Assembly: GCA_910586515.1 (NCBI GenBank)
Contig: CAJUGL010000011.1
Location: forward strand, 1 to 64,000
Origin: an uncultured Acetatifactor sp.
GTDB taxonomy: Bacteria > Bacillota > Clostridia > Lachnospirales > Lachnospiraceae
Length of the DNA: 64,000 nucleotides
Reading direction: 5' to 3'
The position numbers and the translations under genes were made by a program. Shown piece by piece: positions 53,037-60,300 of the stretch. Position 1 is the stretch's first letter. Each line of letters begins with the position of its first letter. A model generated the notes under the pieces. The model was given only the letters and a program-made list of their open reading frames with translations. It did not search any database and had not been told where the DNA came from.

Positions 53037-53426
53037 TTATTTCATCACGGTCTGCAGATTGGTAAATTCCTGCTTGATTCCTGTCATCAGCCCATGGTAC
53101 TTCAGCTGATTCTCTGCCAGTTTGACGCCTTCCGTGTCCACATCCACATTATTCTTATCCAACCGATAGGAATAGGAGGCATGGTCCGTATATACCGAAG
53201 GCACAAGCCGCCTCATATCCAAAGAAGCAACCTTGGCATCCATTGTCCTGTACTGACTGGCTCCCAGAGCCTTCTTCAGCACGGACTCAAATTCCACATC
53301 CTGTCTCTTATATCCCGGTGTATCTACATTGCTGAGATTATTCCCTATTGCTTCGTTGCGCAGCCAGCTGGCATCCGCCGCCCTGTCCAGCACATTCACA
53401 TAATCGAACACATTTGACTGAAACAT
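53037..53426 (-). CDS. flgB: Proximal rod protein FlgB, first gene of the fla/che cluster
   Basis: FlgB is a rod protein. The 129-residue protein has the rod motif RNEAIGNNLSNVDTPGYKRQ DVEFES (two adjacent parts) and NVDVDTEGVKLAENQLKYH, and ends NLQTVMK. The start 53426 has GGGAG 8 bp upstream. A sigma-A-type promoter at 53511-53538 precedes it by about 85 bp. It lies just after codY, the same order as in Bacillus. Confidence 0.97.
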   Translation of the reverse strand: MFQSNVFDYVNVLDRAADASWLRNEAIGNNLSNVDTPGYKRQDVEFESVLKKALGASQYRTMDAKVASLDMRRLVPSVYTDHASYSYRLDKNNVDVDTEGVKLAENQLKYHGLMTGIKQEFTNLQTVMK

Positions 53427-53510
53427 TTTTTCTCCCTTCGTCCTGTTATTATTATGCAGAATAAATCCAAACGTACATTGTCAAAGCATAACAAACAAAT
53501 TCCAAACTAT

Positions 53511-53538
53511 ATTATAGTGGATTTCGGCAAAAATACAA
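53511..53538 (-). promoter_or_regulatory. Main promoter of the fla/che cluster
   Basis: On the minus strand TTGTAT (53538-53533) and a perfect TATAAT (53516-53511) are 16 bp apart. The leader to flgB would be about 78 nt. A second possible but weaker set (TTGACA 53484-53479 with TATTCT 15 bp away) lies closer to the gene. CodY regulation of this promoter in other Firmicutes is known; a possible CodY box is noted upstream. Confidence 0.65.
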
Positions 53539-53619
53539 TATGCAAATTATATATTAGCGGAAATTACCAGCGGCACAGATATCATCATTTTTATGCTTTC
53601 CCCCCAAAAGGCAAAAGGA

Positions 53620-53634
53620 ACTTATCGCAAAATT
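53620..53634 (-). promoter_or_regulatory. Possible CodY-binding box between codY and flgB
   Basis: On the minus strand AATTTTGCGATAAGT matches 11 of 15 bases of the CodY consensus AATTTTCWGAAAATT. It lies about 80 bp upstream of the -35 of the flgB promoter. Four mismatches are within the range seen for real boxes, but such matches also occur by chance in A/T-rich DNA. Confidence 0.25.
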
Positions 53635-53670
53635 AACAACGAAAAGTACTTTTCACCAACCTTCCGTTGT
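53628..53670 (-). terminator. Likely intrinsic terminator of codY
   Basis: On the minus strand a 12-bp stem (ACAACGGAAGGT with ACTTTTCGTTGT, two G-U pairs, arms 53670-53659 and 53647-53636) is followed by TAATTTTG. The stem contains the 14-bp palindrome GAAAAGTACTTTTC (53641-53654). It lies 75 bp after the codY stop and before the flgB promoter. The remainder of this 318-bp gap shows nothing else. Confidence 0.5.
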
Positions 53671-53744
53671 CTTAAATAAGTCCCTTTATCTGCTGGCTCT
53701 TCGCGCCGTTCCAAATCCATTTGTATTATTATGTAATTTTTATC

Positions 53745-54533
53745 TCAGACACTTTTTTTGCGGCGTCTCAGCGCCTCCACCTCTTCGAAGACCACATCGT
53801 TCAGCACCTTGATATAGGTCCCCTTCATGCCGGAGGACCGGGATTCAATCACGCCTGCGCTCTCGAACTTCCTCAGGGCGTTTACAATGACTGACCTCGT
53901 GATTCCTACCCTGTCCGCAATCTTGCTCGCCACCAAAATCCCTTCCGTACCGTCCAGTTCGTCAAAAATATGTGTGATGGCGTCCATCTCGGAAAATGAA
54001 AGCGTGCTTATGGCCGACTTCACCACCGCCATCTTGCGGCTCTCTTCTGCGGTCTCCTCGCTTACGGCCCTGAGCATTTCCAGCCCTACCACCGTAGTGC
54101 CGTACTCGCAAAGGATAATGTCGTCAATATCATACGGGTTCTCCCACTTATAGACAAACAGCGTACCCAATCGCTCCCCGCCGATTCCGATCGGCGAGAT
54201 AAGCGCCTGTAGCTTTCTGATATCGGAACTTTCAAAACCCAAAGTCTCAAGATTGACATTTTCTTTAGTAGAAAGGATGCCCAGCAATCTCTCATTCATC
54301 ATGGAATCCACAAAACCGCCCACGTTTTCGTCCAGCAACTCGGTGACAGGCTTGATTCCTTCCGACATTCCCATGCCGAGCACCTTGCCTTTACGGCTGA
54401 TCACAAGAACATTCGACTGCAGAATATCCTGCATTACCATACAGATATCGTTGAAGATAACCTTGCCGGAATTGTTATTATGCAGTAACTTACCTATTTT
54501 TCTGGTTTTATCCAAGAGCTGTATACTACTCAT
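53745..54533 (-). CDS. codY: GTP/branched-chain amino acid-sensing repressor CodY
   Basis: CodY represses metabolism and often motility genes when GTP and branched-chain amino acids are plentiful. The protein has 262 residues from ATG 54533 (GGAGG 7 bp upstream); the frame opens further upstream but lacks a good site. The N-terminal GAF domain begins MSSIQLLDKTRKIGKLLHNN. The C-terminal winged helix is highly typical: ASKIADRVGITRSVIVNALR and AGVIESRSSGMKGTYIKVLN. It has its own promoter just after topA and a terminator before flgB. Confidence 0.97.
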   Translation of the reverse strand: MSSIQLLDKTRKIGKLLHNNNSGKVIFNDICMVMQDILQSNVLVISRKGKVLGMGMSEGIKPVTELLDENVGGFVDSMMNERLLGILSTKENVNLETLGFESSDIRKLQALISPIGIGGERLGTLFVYKWENPYDIDDIILCEYGTTVVGLEMLRAVSEETAEESRKMAVVKSAISTLSFSEMDAITHIFDELDGTEGILVASKIADRVGITRSVIVNALRKFESAGVIESRSSGMKGTYIKVLNDVVFEEVEALRRRKKSV

Positions 54534-54550
54534 ACGCATCCCTCCGTCTT

Positions 54551-54566
54551 GATGTCCATGGACATC
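54551..54566. promoter_or_regulatory. 16-bp perfect palindrome in the codY leader
   Basis: GATGTCCATGGACATC is perfectly self-complementary and ends 17 bp before the codY start codon, next to the ribosome site. It may be an operator or an RNA hairpin that affects translation of codY. It is not a match to the CodY consensus. Confidence 0.55.
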
Positions 54567-54653
54567 CGCAATCACTTCACACTTTTAGTCTTTGTCTGAA
54601 TGGATAACAAAACAAAGGGATGTTCAGCGACCGCCCACATTGCTGACGGTACT

Positions 54654-54682
54654 ACTATACCACAAACCGAATCTGATTACAA
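54654..54682 (-). promoter_or_regulatory. Promoter of codY
   Basis: On the minus strand TTGTAA (54682-54677) and TATAGT (54659-54654) are 17 bp apart. The leader would be about 115 nt and holds the palindrome at 54551-54566. The -35 begins 17 bp after the topA stop codon. Confidence 0.6.
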
Positions 54683-54698
54683 GAATTTCTCGCATTTA

Positions 54699-56777
54699 TT
54701 AAGTTTTTTTTGACAATTCACACAATGTATGATAACCGCACTCAGCGTTGGCGCACACCAGTTTATTGCCCTTGATCAGCAAGGGGGAACCGCAGTCCGG
54801 ACAATTCTGACCGGCAGGTTTCTGCCAGACCATAAAATCACAGTCCGGATTGTCGATACAGCCGTAATATTTTCTCCCTTTTTTCGTTTTTTTCAGCACG
54901 ATGTCCTTCCCGCATTTCGGACAGGAGACACCTATCTTCTCAAAATAGGGCATGGTATTACGGCATTCAGGAAAACCGGGACAGGCCAGAAAGCGTCCGT
55001 GAGGACCGTATTTGATCACCATCTGCCGTCCGCAGAGTTCACATACCTCATCGCTCACCTCGTCGGCGATGGACACATGCTCCAGCGCCTTCTCCGCCGC
55101 CTCCACAGACTTCTCCAGATCCGGATAAAATTCGGAAATCACACTCTTCCATTTTACGCTGCCCTCCTCCACTCCATCGAGAAGTTCTTCCATTCCTGCC
55201 GTAAAATGCACGTCTACTATAGAAGGAAACGCCGCCTTCATCATGCCGTTCACCGCCTCGCCCAATTCCGTGACATACAGGTTTCTCGCCTCCTTCACCA
55301 CATAATGCCTTGCCATAATCGTCGTGATGGTGGGCGCGTAAGTGCTTGGACGGCCAATCCCCAGTTCCTCCAGCTCCCGCACCAGAGAGGCCTCCGTGTA
55401 ATGGGCCGGCGGCTGACTGAAATGCTGGGCAGGTTCAAAAGATTCAAAGGTAAGTTCGCTGTCCTTCGTCAAGCCTACGGACAGGCTGTTCGGCTCCTCC
55501 CCCTCATCCCCGGCGCTGTAAACGCTCAAAAATCCCCGGAACAGCAGAGTCGAGGCGGAAAGGGTGAAAATTCTGTCAGCCGCCTGAATTTTCACCGTGG
55601 TGGTTTCATACCGCGCCTGACTCATCCGGCTTGCCAAAAACCGTTTCCAGATCAGCTGATACAGACGGAACAAATCCCTCGGCATCTGTTCCTTGACCGC
55701 CTCCGGCGTCCGGCTGACACTGGTGGGCCGAATAGCCTCATGAGCATCCTGTATCTTCTGCCCCGGCTTCTTATCTTCAGCGGCTGCGGACAAATATTCG
55801 CTGCCGTAATGCGCGGTGATAAAATCCTCTGCGGCCTGCCTGGCCTCGGCGGATACGCGAGTGGAGTCCGTACGCAGATAGGTGATGAGTCCCACTGTGC
55901 CCTCCCCTTTCAAATCCACCCCTTCATACAATTGCTGCGCCAGCCGCATGGTCTTCTGCGTAGAGAAATTCAGTGCCTTGTTTGCTTCCTGCTGAAGAGT
56001 CGATGTGGTAAAAGGCAGCGGCGGTTTTTTCACCCTCTCCCCCTGGCGCACCTCCTTCACCGTAAACTCCGCATCTTTCAGGGCGGCCATAATCCGTTCC
56101 GCCTCCTCCCTGTCGGCTATTCCTTTTTTCTCTTCCACAGTCCCGTAATACTTTGCGCGGATAGGCTTCTTTTCTCCCTTTACCTTCAGGCACGCCTCCA
56201 GAGTCCAGTATTCCTCCGGCACGAAAGCGTTAATCTCCTCTTCCCTGTCGCAAATAATCCGCAGCGCCACCGACTGTACCCGTCCGGCGCTGAGGCCTCT
56301 CTTGATCTTGTTCCACAACAACGGTGAAATGCGATAGCCTACCATACGATCCAGAAGCCGTCTGGCCTGTTGGGCATCCACCAAATTCATATTGATTTCC
56401 CTGGCATTCTTGAGGGACTCTTTTACCGCATTCTTCGTAATCTCATTAAACGTAATCCGATATACCCTCTTATCCTCCAGTTTCAGCGCGTAAAGCAGAT
56501 GCCAGGAGATCGCCTCCCCCTCCCGGTCAGGGTCAGTCGCCAGATATATTTTCTCGGCTTTCTTTACTTCCCTGCGCAGATTAGCCAGAACATCCCCCTT
56601 TCCCCGGATCGTGATATACTTCGGTTCATAATTATGCTCAATATCTATCCCCAACGAACTTTTAGGCAAATCGCGGACATGTCCGTTGGTAGCGGCCACC
56701 TGATAATTCGGCCCCAAAAATTTTTTGATGGTCTTCACTTTCGTGGGTGATTCCACGATCACCAGATATTTTGCCAT
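54699..56777 (-). CDS. topA: DNA topoisomerase I
   Basis: TopA relaxes negative supercoils. The 692-residue protein has the Toprim start YLVIVESPTKVKTIKKFLG, DPDREGEAISWHL, and the active Tyr in VGLITYLRTDSTRVS. Three C-terminal zinc ribbons are complete: CELCG...CPGFPEC, CPKCG...CIDNPDC and CPDCG...CANAECGY, each with four Cys. It is close to Bacillus TopA in length (691). It has its own promoter and lies just before codY. Confidence 0.98.
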   Translation of the reverse strand: MAKYLVIVESPTKVKTIKKFLGPNYQVAATNGHVRDLPKSSLGIDIEHNYEPKYITIRGKGDVLANLRREVKKAEKIYLATDPDREGEAISWHLLYALKLEDKRVYRITFNEITKNAVKESLKNAREINMNLVDAQQARRLLDRMVGYRISPLLWNKIKRGLSAGRVQSVALRIICDREEEINAFVPEEYWTLEACLKVKGEKKPIRAKYYGTVEEKKGIADREEAERIMAALKDAEFTVKEVRQGERVKKPPLPFTTSTLQQEANKALNFSTQKTMRLAQQLYEGVDLKGEGTVGLITYLRTDSTRVSAEARQAAEDFITAHYGSEYLSAAAEDKKPGQKIQDAHEAIRPTSVSRTPEAVKEQMPRDLFRLYQLIWKRFLASRMSQARYETTTVKIQAADRIFTLSASTLLFRGFLSVYSAGDEGEEPNSLSVGLTKDSELTFESFEPAQHFSQPPAHYTEASLVRELEELGIGRPSTYAPTITTIMARHYVVKEARNLYVTELGEAVNGMMKAAFPSIVDVHFTAGMEELLDGVEEGSVKWKSVISEFYPDLEKSVEAAEKALEHVSIADEVSDEVCELCGRQMVIKYGPHGRFLACPGFPECRNTMPYFEKIGVSCPKCGKDIVLKKTKKGRKYYGCIDNPDCDFMVWQKPAGQNCPDCGSPLLIKGNKLVCANAECGYHTLCELSKKT

Positions 56778-56801
56778 AATAAGCCCCCTTTGCTTCGCTG
56801 C

Positions 56802-56829
56802 ATTGTATCAGATACCATATCTTTGTCTA
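56802..56829 (-). promoter_or_regulatory. Promoter of topA
   Basis: On the minus strand TAGACA (56829-56824) and TACAAT (56807-56802) are 16 bp apart. The leader would be about 20 nt with GGGGGC upstream of the start. The stretch from 56830 to 57020 contains a GGGATATCCC palindrome and A/T-rich bases but no gene I can support. Confidence 0.6.
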
Positions 56830-57020
56830 AAATAAAATATCCGACGCGAAACAATATACACCAAAAAAAGAAAGTATGCAATATTTTTCTAAAAATTTCG
56901 AAATTATTAACATATTACAAAACTGGATGTATCTGGAAAAACATCAGAATACCGGGGATATCCCTGAGCGGTAAGAAAACAGGCAGGTCTGCTTCTGCAG
57001 AACAAGCCTTCCTATAGTAT

Positions 57021-57064
57021 AAGAAAAAGAAAACTTTGAAACCCTTATGGATCTCAAAGTTTTT
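57021..57064 (-). terminator. Intrinsic terminator of the tRNA-Glu gene
   Basis: AAACTTTGA (minus strand 57062-57054) pairs perfectly with TCAAAGTTT (57039-57031), followed by TCTTTTTCTT. It lies 3-5 bp after the 3' end of tRNA-Glu. Confidence 0.9.
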
Positions 57065-57066
57065 AG

Positions 57067-57138
57067 CAGCTGATAGGGGAATCGAACCCCTGTTTCCGCC
57101 GTGAGAGGGCGGCGTCTTGACCGCTTGACCAATCAGCC
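57067..57138 (-). tRNA. tRNA-Glu (anticodon CUC)
   Basis: A complete cloverleaf is seen: acceptor GGCTGAT with ATCAGCT (one G-U), anticodon stem CCGCC/GGCGG around loop CTCTCAC with anticodon CTC, T arm AGGGG-TTCGATT-CCCCT, and discriminator G. CCA is not encoded. It reads GAG codons. It has its own promoter and terminator and lies between polC and topA. Confidence 0.96.
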
Positions 57139-57180
57139 TTAACTTTCTTTTGTTTGATACCGTATCTGCGGTACTTGTAT

Positions 57181-57240
57181 ATAATACAACACTTTTAAAA
57201 ATTATGCAAGTACTTTTTTTAAATTTTTTTAAAAATTTTT
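57181..57240 (-). promoter_or_regulatory. Promoter of tRNA-Glu with an A-tract upstream element
   Basis: On the minus strand TTGCAT (57209-57204) and TATTAT (57186-57181) are 17 bp apart. Directly upstream (57212-57240) are several runs of A on the minus strand, the make-up of an UP element that boosts stable-RNA promoters. The transcript would begin about 37 bp before the tRNA. Confidence 0.7.
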
Positions 57241-57264
57241 TCAGCCCTGCAAAAGAGCATTCCA

Positions 57265-57293
57265 TCCGCCTTCCGCCTCAGGCAGAAAGCGGA
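57265..57293. terminator. 13-bp hairpin downstream of polC
   Basis: On the minus strand TCCGCTTTCTGCC pairs with GGCGGAAGGCGGA around TGA, with two G-U pairs. A short CTCTTTT follows after 10 bases. It lies 50 bp after the polC stop, next to the family A repeat, and is a plausible transcription end for polC. Confidence 0.5.
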
Positions 57294-57313
57294 CGGACAA
57301 TACTTAAAATTTC

Positions 57314-57343
57314 CAGCTGTTCAGACAGGGCGCTGAACTGTTG
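57314..57343. repeat. Dispersed palindrome family A, copy 4
   Basis: The 8-nt loop (57325-57332) and inner arms TTCAG/CTGAA are the same as the other copies; outer pairs continue to 57314/57343 with one mismatch and one G-T. It directly follows the polC stop codon (57344-57346). Confidence 0.75.
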
Positions 57344-60300
57344 CTAAAAATCAAACAGGCTCAGCTGATTGGATTCCGGCAGGTCTCCCAACAGTCCCAG
57401 AGAACCCATCAGATCAACCATGGTTTTGGATACCTTCGTTCTCTCCCTGAAATCATCCTTGGAGATAAACGGCCCGTTCTTCACCGCCTCCACAATGGCA
57501 TCCGCCGCCTTATCCCCCAGCCCTTCTATACTATTTAAGGAAGGCATCAGTTTATCTCCCACAATCTGGAATGTGCGCGACTGTGCGGTAAAGATATCAA
57601 TGGGCGCAAATTCAAATCCCCTGGCATACATTTCCTGCACTACCCGCATATCGCTGTACGCCGCTTCCTCCCGGTTGGTGAGAGGCACTGCCCCCGCTTC
57701 TTTGTCCGCTGCCGCGTCCATCCGCCGCTTGTAGTCCGCCATGGTTGCCTCCAGACGGGTCTGCCCCTGGCACATCAGCTCATAAGAAAAAGCTTTTGCC
57801 CGAATACTGAAAAAAGCGCCGTAATAGGCCAACGGATAGTTTATTTTGCAATAGGCAATCCGCCAGGCCATCATGACATAGGCAGCCGCATGCGCCTTGG
57901 GAAACATGTATTTGATTTTCTTGCAGGAAGCAATATACCAGTCCGGCACGTCGCACTCCTTCATGGCAGTGATCCAGTCGTCCTTCAGCCCCTTCCCCTT
58001 GCGGACGCTCTCCATAATGGTGAAAGCCAGACTTGACTCCACTCCCATCTGAATCAGATAAACCATAATATCGTCGCGGGTACAGATGGCGGTGGATATG
58101 GTAGCCGTACCGCTCATAATCAGATCCTGAGCATTTCCCACCCACACATCCGTGCCATGAGACAATCCGGCAATGCGCACCAGGTCCGAGAAAGCCTGGG
58201 GTTTAGTATCAATTAACATCTGCATGGCAAAATCCGTGCCGAATTCCGGAATCCCCAGGGCGCCTAATTTTGTCCCGCCGATCTGTTCCGGCCTGATTCC
58301 CAGGACATCCGTATTCTGGAAAAGACTCATGACCTTCCTGTCGTCCAGAGGAATGGTCAGAGGATCCCTGCCTGTCATATCCTGCAGCATGCGGATCATC
58401 GTCGGATCGTCGTGTCCCAGTATATCCAGTTTCAGCAGGTTGTGATCGATTGAATGATAATCAAAATGCGTGGTAACGATATCCGTAGTCATATCGTTAG
58501 CCGGATGCTGTACCGGGGTAAAGGAATTGATATCCTGCCCGATGGGCAGCACAACGATTCCTCCCGGATGCTGTCCCGTGCTCCTGCGGACCCCTGCAAC
58601 ACCCATGGCAAGTCTCTCCATCTCGCTTTTCCGCCTGTGTCTTCCTCTCTCCTCAAAATAATTTTTTACGTAGCCGAATGCCGTCTTGTCGGCCAGAGTG
58701 GCAATGGTTCCCGCGCGGTAGGTCTGTCCTGCCCCGAAAATTACCTCCGTATATTTATGCGCTTTAGACTGATATTCTCCCGAAAAATTCAGATCGATAT
58801 CCGGCTCCTTATCCCCCTTAAAGCCCAAAAAAGTCTCAAAGGGTATATCGAACCCGTCCTTTTTCAACACCTCACCGCACTCGGGACAGACCTTATCCGG
58901 CATATCCACTCCTGCCTTTCCGGCATATGCCTTTACCTCTTTGCTGTCAAAATCAACATAATAGCATTTACTGCAGTAATAGTGGGGACTCAGGGGATTG
59001 ATCTCCGTAATTCCCGCCATGGTGGCCACAAAAGAACTTCCCACACTCCCCCTGGAACCCACAAGATAACCGTCCTCCACAGACTTCCACACCAGCTTCT
59101 GGGCAATGATATACATCACGGCAAAACCATTTGTGATAATGGAATGCAGCTCCTTTTCCAGGCGCGCCTCCACAATCTGCGGAAGCTCCGGACCGTATAT
59201 TTCATGGGCCTTATCATAACAGATTTTGGTCAGTTTCTTGTCGCTGTCCTCAATGACCGGAGCACATTTATCCGGCCGGACCGGCGCTATGGATTCCACC
59301 ATATCCGCGATGAGATTCGTATTTTTCACTACGATTTCAAAAGCCTTCTCACTGCCCAGATAGGCGAATTCTTCCAGCATTTCATCCGTAGTGTGCAGAA
59401 AGAGCGGTGCCTGATCATCGGCATCCTCAAATCCCCTGCCCGCCATGATGATTCGACGGTACACTTCGTCCTCCGGATCCAGAAAATGAACGTCGCAGGT
59501 GCCCACCACCGGCTTATGAAACTGCTCTCCCAGCTTCACAATACGGCGGTTTATATTCTGAATATCTTCCATGGAATGAATGCTGCGTATCCTGTCCGAA
59601 GCAATCATGAACTTGTTGTTTCCCAGGGGCTGTATCTCCAGATAATCATAAAAACTGACAATTCTCGCTATCTGCATCTCGCTTTGCTCGTCCAGCAGCG
59701 CGCGGTAGAGCTCCCCGGCCTCACATGCGCTTCCCAGAATAAGGCCGTCCCTGTACTTCATGACCAGGCTCTTGGGAATCCTGGGATGCCTGCCCGCATA
59801 ATAAGTCAGATGGGATTCCGTGACCAGTTTGTACAGATTGATCCTGCCCAAATCATTCTTTGCCAGAATAATGGCGTGGTAGGTAGGAAGCTTTTTCACC
59901 AAATCCGCGCTGGCCGCCCCCAGGGCATTCAGCTCCGTCAGCGTATGTATCCCCCTGTCCTTCAGCATCTGTATAAATTTCAGAAAAATCCACGCCGTAC
60001 ATTCCGCGTCGTCCACGGCACGATGATGGTTTTCCAGAGAAATATTCAATGTCTTTGCCACCGCGTCAAGCGTATGCTTTGCCTGGTCCGGAAGCAGCAC
60101 CCTGGCGATTCCCACAGTATCCACATAGGTGCACTCCCCGCTTCCCCCCGGGCCGCCTGCATCCGGAACGCCGCTCTCCTCACTCATCATCCCCGCCGCC
60201 GCTGCGCCTGACTCCTCCCCGGTCAATCTCCCTACGGAAACATCTGCGAGAGACAGGCCCTGCCTCCTGGCATTCTCCAGGATAAAGCTCATATCAAATC

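Noticed and set aside
53479..53484. TTGACA on the minus strand as -35 of flgB
   Set aside because: The best -10 candidates are 15 or 22 bp away; the TTGTAT-16-TATAAT pair fits better.
54534..54575. Longer CodY N-terminus
   Set aside because: The additional 14 residues cover the palindrome and ribosome site, and CodY proteins begin near MSSIQLLDKTR.
57210..57245. A/T-rich block as a possible origin or terminator
   Set aside because: Its position right upstream of a good stable-RNA promoter is better explained as an UP element; no DnaA-box cluster is seen.
58454..60211. A 585-codon open frame on the plus strand opposite polC
   Set aside because: It has no family features, is the mirror of a very well conserved gene, and lacks a ribosome site; high GC at third positions makes such long shadows common here.
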